64,000 bases of DNA from Methylocella sp. (GTDB lineage Bacteria > Pseudomonadota > Alphaproteobacteria > Rhizobiales > Beijerinckiaceae). Location of the stretch: contig JBBCGG010000001.1 in NCBI GenBank assembly GCA_037200525.1, positions 3,216,501 to 3,280,500 on the forward strand, in the 5' to 3' direction. This document shows positions 34,986 through 45,200 of the stretch, piece after piece (position 1 is the stretch's first letter; each line of letters opens with the position of its first letter). Under the pieces are notes generated by a model. That model did not search any database. It was not told the DNA's origin and saw only the letters and a list, made by a program, of their open reading frames with translations. A program made the position numbers and the translations under genes.

Positions 34986-35090
34986 CGTGCGCCCCCGGAT
35001 ACTTTCCCGCAATTTCAGGCGCGATGCTAGAACGTTGCGCAAGAAAGGAAAGTCAGAATTTCGGGCGCCGTCGTTCTGAAAAACCAATTG

Positions 35091-36035
35091 CTAACGCCTT
35101 GAGCTGAACTCGCTACACATTTCAACAAAATGCTGCGCGGCTGGGCGCAGCGCCGCGCCACGACGCCATACCAAGCCGACATCGACGCTTGGAATAACAT
35201 CGCTCAAATGGCGGGCTTCCAAACGATCCCCTTCAAGCGACCATGGACGATAGGTCATGTCCGGCAATGTCGCGATGCCCACCCCCGTCCCGACGAGGCT
35301 GCGCACGGCCTCCACGGAAGAGGTCTTCATCACGACGTTGGGACGCAAGCCCGCGTCGGCCCAGCAGCGGGTCGTCGTTTCAGCGAGTTCATCGGTGGTC
35401 AGCATGATGACCCCCTCGGCCGCGACCTGTGCTAACGTCAGCACGGAATAGCTTAACAGCGGGTGCTGCGAGGGGAGCCAAACGCGCCAGGTCGAGCGCA
35501 TCAGCAATTCGGTCTGCAGCGCCTGACGATCGCCAAGGTTGGATATGAGAAGCAGTCCGACATCGATCTCTCCATTAAGAAGAAGATGTTCCAGATAGCT
35601 GCGCTCTTCCTCGGTGACGCGCACCTCGACACGCGGAAAAACACGCCGGAATCGCGCCAGGAAATCGGCGAGGTAATAGCCCGAAACCATGCGGGTAACC
35701 CCGAGGTTGAGGTCCCCCGAAAATTCGCCCGGTCGGACGCTGACGGCTCGACGCGCATCGGCCACCGCGGCCACGATATGGCGCGCGTGACGCAGCATCT
35801 GGTGCCCTTCGTGAGTGAGCCGCACGCCTTTCTGATGTCGGATCAGAAGAACGGCGCCGGTTTCCTCTTCCAAAGCCTGAATGGCCGCCGTGATAGCCGA
35901 CTGTGAAATGCCAATCTGATGGGCTGCTCGCGACACGGACTCAGTTTCCGCCGCAGCGATAAAATAGCGAAACTGCCGGAGCGTCAGCGCCTCAGGGCCG
36001 TTGGCGCGAGCTCGCGCACGGTCATTCTTTTCCAC
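35091..36035 (-). CDS. LysR-family transcriptional regulator
   Basis: A 314-residue regulator. An N-terminal winged helix (LTLRQFRYFIAAAETESVSR, then SQSAITAAIQALEEETG) precedes an effector-binding domain. It is transcribed in the same direction as the dehydrogenase, about 100 bases upstream of it, and probably controls the polyamine operon. Most LysR regulators are divergent from their targets; here the orientation is the same, which is less common. Confidence 0.9.
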   Translation of the reverse strand: MEKNDRARARANGPEALTLRQFRYFIAAAETESVSRAAHQIGISQSAITAAIQALEEETGAVLLIRHQKGVRLTHEGHQMLRHARHIVAAVADARRAVSVRPGEFSGDLNLGVTRMVSGYYLADFLARFRRVFPRVEVRVTEEERSYLEHLLLNGEIDVGLLLISNLGDRQALQTELLMRSTWRVWLPSQHPLLSYSVLTLAQVAAEGVIMLTTDELAETTTRCWADAGLRPNVVMKTSSVEAVRSLVGTGVGIATLPDMTYRPWSLEGDRLEARHLSDVIPSVDVGLVWRRGAALRPAAQHFVEMCSEFSSRR

Positions 36036-36194
36036 GTTCGCAATCTCCGCTCGCCACTGTTCGCCCTGCGCCGGATCTTAACACGCGGATAAAATAAAGG
36101 AGGCGGCCTCGGATTGACGTGCTCCGGGTAAATCGGTCCATCTGAAGCTGGAATTTTCCACTTATGGTCCCCGCTTGGGGACGAGGAGAGTTCC

Positions 36195-36461
36195 ATGAAG
36201 AAGACCAAGTTCACGGAAGCGCAGATCGCCTTCATTCTGAGGTAGGCTGAGGACGGTGTGGCGGTCGCCGAAGTCTGCCGGAAGGCGGGACTCTCGGATG
36301 CGCCGTTTTACAACTGGCGGAAGAAGTATGCCGGCCTGATGCCCTCCGAGATGAAGCGGCTGCGGCAACTCGAGGAAGAGAACGCCAAGTTGAAGCGGAT
36401 CGTCGCTGACCTGTCTCTCGACAAAGCCATGCTGCAGGACGTGCTGGCAAAAAAGCACTAA
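36195..36461 (+). pseudogene. IS3 OrfA with amber codon
   Basis: The frame starts KKTKFTEAQIAFILR, then has TAG (36243-36245) where relatives have Gln, and continues AEDGVAVAEVCRKAGLSDAP to DKAMLQDVLAKKH. A single C-to-T change (CAG to TAG) explains it. The HTH and leucine-zipper regions are otherwise normal. Confidence 0.8.
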
Positions 36462-37261
36462 CGCCTGGCCGCAAGCTGGAGCTTGTCGACGAGGTCCGAT
36501 CGGATTGGAAGGCATCAATCCGGCGAGCCTGTTCCGCGCTCAGGGTTGATCGAGCGCTCTGCGTCTACAAGTCGAAGCGCGGCGGCCAGGCCGACCTCAA
36601 ACAGCGGATCAAGGAGATTTGCCGAGACGCGCGTGCGATACGGCTATCGGCGCATCCATGTGCTGCTGCGCCGCGAAGGCTGGCTCGTCAATGCAAAGCG
36701 GATCTATCGGCTCTACAAGGAACTGAGCCTGCAATTGCGCAACAAGACGCCAAAGCGACGGGTGAAAGCCAAGCTCCGCGACGATCGCTGCGCCGCCATC
36801 GAGACCAATGCGACGTGGGCGATGGACTTCGTTCACGACCAGTTGGCGACCGGGCGCAAAATCCGCGTGCTCACTGTCGTCGATAGCTTCTCACGCTTCT
36901 CGCCCGCGGTCGATCCGCGCTTTAGCTATCGCGGCGAGGATGTCGTTTTGACCTTGGAGCGCATCTGCAAGGTCGTCGGCTACCCCAAGAGCATAAGGGT
37001 GGATCAGGGATCGGAGTTCATTTCCCGCGACTTTGATCTTTGGGCTTACCAGAACGGCGTCGTCCTCGACTTCTCGCGGCGCGGCAAGCCGACCGACAAC
37101 GCGTTCATCGAGTCGTTCAACGGCAAGTTTCGGGCGGAATGCCTGAACGCACACTGGTTCATGAGCCTTGACGACGCCCGTTCGAAAATGGAGGAATGGC
37201 GTAAGGACTACAACGAAATCCGGCCCCACAGCGCGATCGGAAACAAGCCCCGATATCGCTG
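36458..37261 (+). pseudogene. IS3 OrfB with frameshift
   Basis: The first frame reads RKLELVDEVRSDWKASIRRA to QRIKEIC. One extra C near 36620 shifts the reading; the second frame continues ETRVRYGYRRIHVLLRREGW with the DDE core (ATWAMDFVHDQ, RVDQGSEFISRDFD, AFIESFNGKFRAECL). The C-terminal end also differs from relatives. Confidence 0.8.
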
Positions 37262-37412
37262 ATCAATGGCTCACCGGCATCGCTGCCGACATGAGCCAAA
37301 ACCGGCGAAAATTCCAGCAGCGGCTGGCCTAAAATCCGGGAGCAGCTCAACTTTGGTCAGAACTAACTTCAAACCGGATAAGCCTCAGGGGGCAAGGTCA
37401 GCGCGACTGCAT

Positions 37413-37745
37413 TTATTCCGCAGGGGTGGCGTTGGAATACGCGCCATTCGCCCTAAACGGGCCGCGTACTTCGGTTCCCCGAGGATTAGAGGCTTCAACG
37501 AATCGGTCTTCCGGTACAATTAAGTTCTCGGATTCGTGACTTTTTCTGTGTCCGCTCATGCCAACCCTGTCGGCGGCGTAGGCCAACAGAACGGAAGAGA
37601 CCCCACTTATGATCCATAGCCAATCGAACAATAGTTCCCGATGATCGTGGCGGAGAAACAATAGATAGGCGATCATCACGCCGCCGGCGCTAACGATCCA
37701 TAGGAATATCCAAGCGATTGTTAGAATTTTGGCTAAGCTCGTCAT
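37413..37745 (-). CDS. Small two-helix membrane protein (ATPAE family, member 2)
   Basis: A 110-residue protein with helices at about 7-29 (ILTIAWIFLWIVSAGGVMIA) and 40-60 (LFDWLWIISGVSSVLLAYAA), a polar tail and the end SNATPAE. It is a distant paralogue of the protein at 12244-12561; the DNA around the stop codon is shared (TTATTCCGCAGGGGTGGCGT). The function is unknown. Confidence 0.6.
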   Translation of the reverse strand: MTSLAKILTIAWIFLWIVSAGGVMIAYLLFLRHDHRELLFDWLWIISGVSSVLLAYAADRVGMSGHRKSHESENLIVPEDRFVEASNPRGTEVRGPFRANGAYSNATPAE

Positions 37746-38204
37746 TGCCGCCTCAGAATAGATCTATATCCACGCCAAGAAGGGCCTACTACGGCGCGTC
37801 ACGATTTCGAGTGTCGCGCCGCTGCGCGTGGACTACCGCATTCGTATTGCACCGGAATATACGACGTTCATATGACGAACACCGAGCCCTCACATTGAAC
37901 TGATCGCGCCTTTCTCAGAATTCGTCAATTGTATCTGCCGAACATTAGCGCCAGCTGCCCGTCCTTTCGATGAGATGCTGGCGTCTTGAAGATACCCCAA
38001 TTCCTGCCTAAGCCGGATCTCGCCGATCCAGTGACAGGACACGTTTCGGCTGGGAAGCATAGTCGTGGTTCAGCGTGTCTCGCCCCTGCTTCCTCCAACT
38101 AACGCCCGGCTTAGCGCCGGTCTTCGTGGCAATGTTACTCCTCAACGACGTTGCAGCATGGCGCAAATCGCAGCGCAGATGCAGCACTCACGAACGGAAT
38201 ACTC
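37746..38204. repeat. Gap with dispersed repeat fragments
   Basis: No gene is seen. Bases 37932-37972 match 12976-13018. A terminator-like hairpin (CCGGC 38108-38112 with GCCGG 38118-38122) preceded by CTTCCTCCAACTAA belongs to the same family as 11439 and 48158 but lacks the T run. The final bases carry the start region of the dioxygenase gene. Confidence 0.65.
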
Positions 38205-39125
38205 ATGGCGAAAATGTCCTTGGTCCAGCGGGTCCGCATGCGCGCGCCCACTTATTGGAAGTACATGCGCGAAAAGCCCGGCTGGGGGATAATGTTCTTG
38301 TTGGCCCGAACTTTAGCCGCCCGGCGAATTGAAAGATTTTTCGCTTCGGCGCCTGTTCGGATTCCGGCGAGAGTGAGCGGGTCCATGTTTCCAGCGCTCG
38401 ATGCGCCCAGTGTAGTCTCGTCCCTGGCTCGTGATGGCTGTTACTTGGGGCTGAACCTGCCCGAGAATATTGCCGGCGAGGTCCGTAGCTTCGCCGAACG
38501 AAACCCATGTTTCTCGCGAGACCACGAGTCAAATGGTTTTCTCCCCCACCAATACAGCGAGGTGAATAGGGAAAGCGCTCGCGATGTGCTTGCCGGTTAT
38601 TACTTTGAGAGCGCGGAAAATTGTCCTGCAATAGTTCAACTGCGCAGCGATCCGGGGCTTTATAGCATAGCGACCGCGTACCTTGGTCAAAAGGCCTTTC
38701 CGGTTCGAACGCGCCTATGGTGGACCTTTCCCTCCAGCAGAGCCTCCGATGAGGATCTTCATGCCGCATCACAGGATAATTTCCACTTCGATATGAACGA
38801 TTGGCGAACGCTAAAATATTTCTTCTACCTCACTCCAACCGACGAGCTAGCTGGGCCGCATCAATGTATTCCGGGCAGCCATCGACGCAGACGGCTAAAG
38901 CATCAACTGACTTTCACGGTCGCTCGCCCAACGTCTGAGCTCGAAGAGTACTACGACGCCACGAAATTCGTAACGATCACGGGAGACGAGGGCTTCGGCT
39001 TTGCAGAGGATCCTTTCCTCTTTCACAGAGGTATGAGGTGTCGTGAGAATCCGAGGCTGATACTGGAGCTGGAATACGGCGTGACTCCTTCGCCGCCAAG
39101 TTACACCTATGGTCGATTAGGATAG
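38205..39125 (+). CDS. PhyH-like Fe(II)/2-oxoglutarate dioxygenase
   Basis: A 306-residue protein. The iron ligands fit NFHFDMNDWRTLKYFFYLTP (His-x-Asp) and the distal His of DPFLFHRGMRCRENPRLILE, with an Arg a few residues later for 2-oxoglutarate. HQCIPGSHRRRRL matches the 'G-x-H-x-x-x-PGSH' loop of phytanoyl-CoA dioxygenase relatives. The N-terminal 80 residues (MREKPGWGIMFLLARTLAAR) are extra and basic. The substrate is unknown. It stands alone between dispersed repeats, suggesting an acquired gene. Confidence 0.7.
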   Translation: MAKMSLVQRVRMRAPTYWKYMREKPGWGIMFLLARTLAARRIERFFASAPVRIPARVSGSMFPALDAPSVVSSLARDGCYLGLNLPENIAGEVRSFAERNPCFSRDHESNGFLPHQYSEVNRESARDVLAGYYFESAENCPAIVQLRSDPGLYSIATAYLGQKAFPVRTRLWWTFPSSRASDEDLHAASQDNFHFDMNDWRTLKYFFYLTPTDELAGPHQCIPGSHRRRRLKHQLTFTVARPTSELEEYYDATKFVTITGDEGFGFAEDPFLFHRGMRCRENPRLILELEYGVTPSPPSYTYGRLG

Positions 39126-39174
39126 CGAAATAACTGGCGGTGGGATCAAATATCGCCGAGGGCGGCTATGTAGC

Positions 39175-39489
39175 TCAGTCCCATTGCATTGAGCCGCTCA
39201 ATCCGGCGTCGACCTCGCGTCGACGGGCTATCTCAATCTTTACGCGCGCCCAGTGCGAACGGGGCTGGTCACTAACCCCATAGCCTTTCGAAAGTTGATC
39301 CGCCTCGTAATAAGCTTGACCAGCAAACTTCGCAATTAAATCCATTGCGTCTGTTTCATGGCGTCGAGTCTCTTTGTGGCTTTGATACAGTATATCTGCC
39401 AAACGACTGGTTTTTATGCCAATCGCATGTCCAGCATTGGACTCAAAATAAGAAAATGGCGCAAGCCATTTATTCCAAAATCTGAGCAT
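39175..39489 (-). CDS. Hypothetical protein
   Basis: A 104-residue soluble protein (LRFWNKWLAPFSYFESNAGH; AMDLIAKFAGQAYYEADQLS). Convergent with the dioxygenase gene. No recognised domain. Codon use is less GC-biased than that of the nearby operons. Confidence 0.45.
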   Translation of the reverse strand: MLRFWNKWLAPFSYFESNAGHAIGIKTSRLADILYQSHKETRRHETDAMDLIAKFAGQAYYEADQLSKGYGVSDQPRSHWARVKIEIARRREVDAGLSGSMQWD

Positions 39490-39779
39490 GAATTCCTCGT
39501 TTCATTTTTTAATTATTGATTGATGTCATATCCGAGGGAACTATGGCCGGGCGACTTAGGTTCCCACTTTGATCGAGGGGCCGCCATACCTCAATTATTT
39601 TTGGCGGACATCATCGGCGCACTCACCGACCCTCCGTTGCTTAGGCTGAGCTAGCCGGGTCGCCTGATTTTGGCGCCGCCCCGGCGTGGCCGGAGGTATC
39701 TGCTTGCAGCTCCCGTGGGGCGTCATAACAGCGAATTTTTGGGGTGCTCGACTGTTTTGACGTACCCTCCAGAGGAGGA

Positions 39780-39810
39780 CGGGAGCCGGCAACCAAACCG
39801 GCTCCCGTTT
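39780..39810 (+). terminator. Strong hairpin
   Basis: CGGGAGCCGG (39780-39789) pairs exactly with CCGGCTCCCG (39798-39807) over CAACCAAA, followed by TTT. It may be an intrinsic terminator or a stand-alone repeat; no gene is directly upstream on the plus strand. Confidence 0.6.
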
Positions 39811-39917
39811 GCATTGCGGCCTCGCATAATCTTTACAGAGCGACAAAATCGCCACGTAAAAGCGATGTGTAAGTTCTCGGCATAGGCAATTCTGGCCTCA
39901 GGCGTCCTGCGCCCATC

Positions 39918-40015
39918 GGTCAAAAAGACGCGGGACCCTTCGGCGCGGGAGCCGGACCGTTTCTCCACTCCGTTGAAGTCTTGATGAGAATATCTTCAAG
40001 GCCCAACGATCGCGA
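39918..40015 (-). ncRNA. Candidate structured RNA repeat, copy C (degenerate)
   Basis: It shares GGAGCCGGACCGTTTC and GGCCCAACGATCG with copies A and B and keeps the run of T (minus strand) after CCCGCG. The 5' hairpin is missing and the terminator stem is weakened, so it is probably a decayed copy. Confidence 0.35.
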
Positions 40016-40151
40016 GCAGGCAGCCTAATGGCTGCGAGGTCATCAGCAATCCGATAGGCCATCCGAATGCGCGCCCATAACGTGCTGTGAAGGGCCGGGT
40101 CACGTTTCGGCCCTCTCTTTCGGAGCCTGCCGCATATCGAGTAATTTCGCC

Positions 40152-41372
40152 CTAAAAATTGTGCGCCGCGCTGCGCGTCGTCGCTGACGGAGGCGCGACC
40201 TGATCGGGATCGAAAACTACCGAGTCGCAGAAATTGTCCGCGCGCATCGCGATGAGGAAAGGAGAAGCTTCAACCGTCCATGCCGCCTTATGGGCGCCCT
40301 CAATCTTAGAGTCGGTCACCGGAACCGGTTCTCCTAAGCTGGCCACAGCTGAACGATAGAGATCAGGGCGATAGACTCGCAGGGCGAGCCGATGAAGGTC
40401 GACGCTCGAATCGATCAAACCCCAACGGCGCATCTCATTGAGGAACCATAGTCCCTGGGACCGCCAGGGAAAAAGCGTCGCCCCGCCATAAAAGCCGCAC
40501 CCGTTCTCAGAGTTCGATCCGCCGGGCAGATCCGCGAGAATCGCATGCGGCTCAATATCCACATATTTGCGCCGCGAGAGCAGCGCCGCGACGTATGCAG
40601 CATTCTCCGGCTCGTCGCAAAATTTCGCTGCGCGCACTATGGCCCGGACGACTCCGGCAAGCGTCTCAGGCTTTTCTTCCGCCCAGCGCGCACGTACGGC
40701 AAGCGCTTTTTCTGGAGCGTTGCGCCAGATGTCGTTCGAACTCGCTATAGGCAGCCCAACTCCGGCGCGGCGAGCGACCTCTCCCCATGGAGCGCCTGCG
40801 CAGAAACCGGCGATTTGCCCGGAGACCAAGGCTTCCACCGCGCGCGCCGGCGGCACGACCGTCAGAGCGACGTCACGCCCGGCCTCGATCCCAACAGTCG
40901 CGAGCCAATAGCGCAGGAGGAGACTGTGGTTCGAATAAGCATGAACGACCCCGAACGTTAAGTTACGACCCCGCAGCATGGGCCCCAACGCCTCAGCCAG
41001 CGAAACGTCCTCGGCGCTCGCGCAGGTTTGCAGATCATGTCCAAGCGAGCGGACAACCGTCACGCTATTGCCGCCGGAGCTAATTCCGCATGGAATGATC
41101 AGAGGCTGAAAAGCCCCGCGAACGCCAAGGTGAATATTGAATGCAAGCGGCGGGATAATCACAGCTGCATCGAAGAAGCCGTAGGCGAGCTTATCGGCGA
41201 TATTGGCCCAAGAGGGTTCAACAATCAGCTCGGCATCGACGCCTTCGTCAGCGAAAAAGCCAAATTCGTAAGCCGCGATCACGGGCGCGCTATCGGTAAG
41301 CCGGAGCAGGCCAATACGCATCTTCGGCGCCGAGGCTTTACGGACAGCTGTGAGCGAGATCACTGCGCTCAT
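40152..41372 (-). CDS. nasS: Nitrate sensor NasS (NrtA-like)
   Basis: A 406-residue periplasmic-binding-protein fold of the NrtA/CmpA type (MRIGLLRLTDSAPVIAAYEF; GRNLTFGVVHAYSNHSLLLR). It lacks a signal peptide, as expected for NasS, which stays in the cytoplasm and holds NasT until nitrate binds. Its ATG overlaps the nasT stop (ATGA), so the pair is co-translated. Position next to the nitrate reductase gene supports the role. Confidence 0.85.
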   Translation of the reverse strand: MSAVISLTAVRKASAPKMRIGLLRLTDSAPVIAAYEFGFFADEGVDAELIVEPSWANIADKLAYGFFDAAVIIPPLAFNIHLGVRGAFQPLIIPCGISSGGNSVTVVRSLGHDLQTCASAEDVSLAEALGPMLRGRNLTFGVVHAYSNHSLLLRYWLATVGIEAGRDVALTVVPPARAVEALVSGQIAGFCAGAPWGEVARRAGVGLPIASSNDIWRNAPEKALAVRARWAEEKPETLAGVVRAIVRAAKFCDEPENAAYVAALLSRRKYVDIEPHAILADLPGGSNSENGCGFYGGATLFPWRSQGLWFLNEMRRWGLIDSSVDLHRLALRVYRPDLYRSAVASLGEPVPVTDSKIEGAHKAAWTVEASPFLIAMRADNFCDSVVFDPDQVAPPSATTRSAAHNF

Positions 41373-41971
41373 GTTTGCTTCCTCTTTGTCTGCTCCGCCT
41401 CATCTCCGATCTGATGCCGCTCGACCATTTCGGCGACGACCTGCGCGAGTTTTCTATTCTCGTCCATGGCCCGCTTCTGAAGCCAACGATAAGCTTCTGG
41501 CTCCGTCATCTTACGACCCTGCATCAAGATCGCTTTGGCGTGTTCTATAAGCCGACGTTCCTCAAGTTTGGCCTTGGCGGCCGCGAGTTCGTCCTCGATA
41601 TGGCGGTAGCGCCGGAAAAGGGCGACGGCTGAAGCCAAAATGGGGCGTAGATCCCGCGAAGCGACGCCGGACAGGTTATAGGAGCAGACGCCAGCAGCGA
41701 TTGCCTCTTCGGCAAAAGCTGGATCGTCGCTACCGGCGAACATAACAATCGGATGCTGTCCCGATACAACGCGGATGTCTTCAAGAGCGTCGCGATCGGG
41801 TAGCGCCATATCGACTATGATCAGGTCAGGCATCGTTTGCCTGACGGTCGCGGCGAGGTCGGCACCGTCCTGAGCGCGCAAGATCGTCGCAAAACCAGAC
41901 TGAGAAAGCTTTTTCGCCAGCGCCTGCGCGCGATCCGCCTGAGCATCGATGAGCAATATCCTAAGCGTCAT
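41369..41971 (-). CDS. nasT: ANTAR antiterminator NasT
   Basis: A 200-residue response-regulator-like protein. The N-terminal receiver fold (LRILLIDAQADRAQALAKKL; DLIIVDMALPD) is followed by a C-terminal ANTAR RNA-binding domain (RRLIEHAKAILMQGRKMTEP, EAYRWLQKRAMDENRKLAQV). In known systems NasT, released from NasS by nitrate, binds paired hairpins in the leader of nitrate genes and prevents termination. It lies 240 bases after the reductase gene on the same strand. Confidence 0.9.
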   Translation of the reverse strand: MTLRILLIDAQADRAQALAKKLSQSGFATILRAQDGADLAATVRQTMPDLIIVDMALPDRDALEDIRVVSGQHPIVMFAGSDDPAFAEEAIAAGVCSYNLSGVASRDLRPILASAVALFRRYRHIEDELAAAKAKLEERRLIEHAKAILMQGRKMTEPEAYRWLQKRAMDENRKLAQVVAEMVERHQIGDEAEQTKRKQT

Positions 41972-42209
41972 CGGCCGCTACGTTTCTGCGAGTCAGTTTG
42001 ACGAAACCCGAAGCATTGCGACGTCTGCGCCAACATAGCTGTCCATAGTTCCTTCAGTAGTTTGGCGGCAAAACCGTCTTCCGGCTAATGCGGTTGCCGC
42101 ATGCGGCTTTGCTAAACCGAAGAGTTTTTAGCGATCAATGGGTCTGACGATAGTTCCCGTCTCCGGGAGAGCCGACTGGCTAATCCTAACTGGAGCGCGG
42201 AGCGCCGCC

Positions 42210-45200
42210 TCAATACACGTCGCGCACATAGCGCTTTTCCTGCGCCATCCGGTTCACATAGGCGTCCGCATCGGCCTCGCTGAGGCCGCCATGCTGCGCC
42301 ACCACCATCCTCAGGACGATGTCGACGTCTTTAGCCATGCGCTCCGCATCGCCGCAGACGTAGAAGTGCGCCCCTCTGTCGAGCCATCGCCAGAGTTCGG
42401 CCCCCCGCTCCAACATGCGGTGTTGGACATAGATCTTCTCCTCGTCATCACGGGAGAACGCGAGGTCGAGCCGGCTGAGGCGTCCGTCGCAGCGCCAGCC
42501 GGCAATCTCGTCGCGGTAGTAAAAATCGCTCGCCGCGTGCTGCTCGCCAAAGAAAAGCCAGTTATCGCCCGATGCGCCTGTCGCGCGACGCTCCTGCAAA
42601 AAGGCCCGGAACGGCGCAACGCCGGTCCCCGGTCCGACCATGATCATGGGTGCGGCCGGGTCATGGGGCGGATGGAAGTGCGGCGACGGCTGCACGAAGA
42701 TCGGCAGGGTCGCATCCTCGGCCCGGTCCGCGAGGAAAGTGGAGCAAGCCCCCTTTCGCCGGCCCCAGCCGCTGCCGAACCGAACGGTAGAGACCGTTAG
42801 TTGGACCTCGTTGGCGCGCTCCATCGGACTTGACGAGATGGAGTACAGGCGCGGCTGGAGGGGTTTTAGGGCCGACGCCAAGGCCTGGGCATCGACGCGA
42901 ATGGGCGTATCGTGCAGCACGTCGACGATCTGGCGGCGCGAGATCCAGTGTTGCAGGTCGCCCTTGCGATCATCGTTCAGCAATGGCGAAAACGGCGCCT
43001 CTGGCCAGACGCCGCGGACGAACTCCAGGAAGTCGCGGGTGATCCGCGTGATCTCGAGGTGGCGGCGCAGGGCCTCGGCAAGCCGCATCTCCCCCTTGCC
43101 CTTGAGGGTGACGGCCTCTGAGCCGGTCAGGTCCAGCAGGTCCAACAGCTCGATCACCAACTCGGGGCAGTTGGTCGGCCATACGCCCAGAGCGTCGCCC
43201 GCCCGATAGGCCATGCCTGAGCCGGCGAGGTCGAAGCCGAACTGCCGGACTTCCTTGGCCGCGCCGGGACCGCTGAGGACGCGGTTGAGTTTAAGACGGG
43301 CGAACAGCGGATTCTTGCGGGAGTAGGTCATAGCCCCGACGGCCGGCCATTCAAGTGCCGCAATGAAGGGGTTCGAGGGCATGGCGATCGAGGCCGACGC
43401 GCCGGACGGAGGGGGCGCTAGCGGCGCCGCGAGAGGATGAGGCTTGGCCGACGACGGCGCTTGGCTGTCGACGCCCTCGCCCAAGGCGTCCAAGACGCGG
43501 TCGAGCCAGGCGCTGGGCGTCTCCTCGTCGTCGGGCTCGCAATCGCCGCGGTCGATGATGCGGCGCGAGCCGAGTTCCGCCAGGCGCGCATCGAGCTTGC
43601 GGCCGAACCCGCAGAACTGGTCGTAGCTGGAATCCCCGAACGCGAGAACGGCGAACTGCAGGGACGCCAACGAGGACGCCGCGGCGCCGGATAGCGCGCT
43701 CCAGAACGCCGAGCCGTTGTCAGGCGGATCTCCGTCGCCGAAGGTGCTTGTCGCCACCAAAGCGATTGCGGCGCTCGCGAGGTCGGCTAGGCTGGCGTTT
43801 TCCATGCAGATGAGGCGGGTCGGATAATCCTTTGCCCGCAGCCGGCGCTCACAACGCTTAGCGGCTTCCTCGGCGTTGCCGGTCTGGGACGCCCACAAGA
43901 TCAGAACCTCCGGACGTTCGGTCCTCGCCGCGGCCTCGCCGGCAACAACCGGAACGGGCGCCGGCGCTTCGACTTTCGGTGCGCTCGATCCAGGCGGGAG
44001 CGGGCTTACGCCGGGCGCTGCGGTCCGAGAGAAGAGACCCGCCAGCAAACCGTTCAGATAGTGGCGCTTGCCCGGGTCCATCGGCGCGGTCGCCGGCAGC
44101 ACGGGGACCGTACCGACCGCAGAGCCATCTGAACGCAGCGCGGCGAGGAAACCCTGGAGGTACAAATGGTCGTCGGCCCCCAGCGGCGGCGCGCCTCCCG
44201 ACTGCACCCCGACAAGCTGGGCGAACGCCTCGACCGCGGCGTGGGGCGTCGCCAGGGCGCCGGCGATGGTGGCGAACTCCACCCTCGCCATGGCCGCGCG
44301 CTCAGCCGCAGCGACTTCGGATCGCGGCGCGACGGCCGCAAGCTCGGGGGCCGGAGCCGCGCTCGGAACAGCCGGTCCGCCCCCGTCTGCGGGGGCGACC
44401 TCGGCAGGCCCGCCGACACGGGTCAAAGCGACAGCGCTGAATTTGAACTCTGGCTGCAACGATACCGGATCGACCGCGTCGCTGGTGACCGCGTTGATCG
44501 CCAGGTCATCGCCGAAAACATCATTCCAATGGAACGGCGCGAAACAGTTTCCCGGCCGGACCCGGTCGGTGACGACGGCCGGCAACACTGCCCGTCCCCT
44601 AGGCGAGCGGATCTCGACCCGGTCCTTGTCGGCGACCTTGAGGGCGCGGGCGTCATCAGGATGCAGTTCTACGAAGGGACCGGGATTCAGCTTGTTGAGC
44701 GTGGCGACCTTCCCGGTCTTTGTGAGGGTGTGCCACTGATGCTGGAGGCGGCCAGTGTTGAGCACGAAGGGGAAGTCGGCGTCGGGCATCTCCGCTGGAG
44801 CCATGTGGGGGGGCGGTAGGAAAAACGCCTTGCCGCGCTCGGTGGCGAAGGCGATCTGGGGCCGGCGTCCGTCCTCCACGCGCAGGGACTGGCTGACGCC
44901 GTTGTTGAGGTAGCGGATCGGATTGCGCTCGCTCGCTGCCTCCGGGGCGATCGGCCACTGCAGCGGGGTCTCCGCTAGCTTCGCGTGGCTGGCCCCGCGA
45001 ACGTCGTAGCCGGTCTTCGGATTCCAGAATTGGCGGATCTCCTCGAACACTTCGGCGGCCGACTGATAGGCGAAGGCGCGTCCGTAACCCATCTCGCGTG
45101 CGACTCGGGCGATGATCAGCCAATCCGGCAGCGCCTCCCCTGGCGGCTCCACCGCCTTGCGCATCAAGGTCATGTTCCGTTCGGAGTTGATCATCACCCC

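Larger units (their letters stand above)
36147..37330 (+). mobile_element. Inactive IS3-family element
   Basis: The ends contain GCTGGAATTTTCCAC (36147 on) and its opposed copy GGCGAAAATTCCAGC (ending about 37318), which I take as the terminal repeats; the exact borders are uncertain. orfA has an in-frame amber codon and orfB a frameshift, so the copy is dead. It lies between the LysR gene and a small membrane-protein gene. Confidence 0.7.
39490..40151. repeat. Repeat-rich gap
   Basis: No gene is supported. It holds the 39780 hairpin, the degenerate copy C of the structured RNA repeat (39918-40015) and a segment (40054-40105) shared with 13066-13105. Confidence 0.7.

Noticed and set aside
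43979-44819. Long plus-strand frames opposite the nitrate reductase gene
   Set aside because: They are complements of a GC-rich gene, have Arg/Pro/Ala-rich random composition and no start signals.
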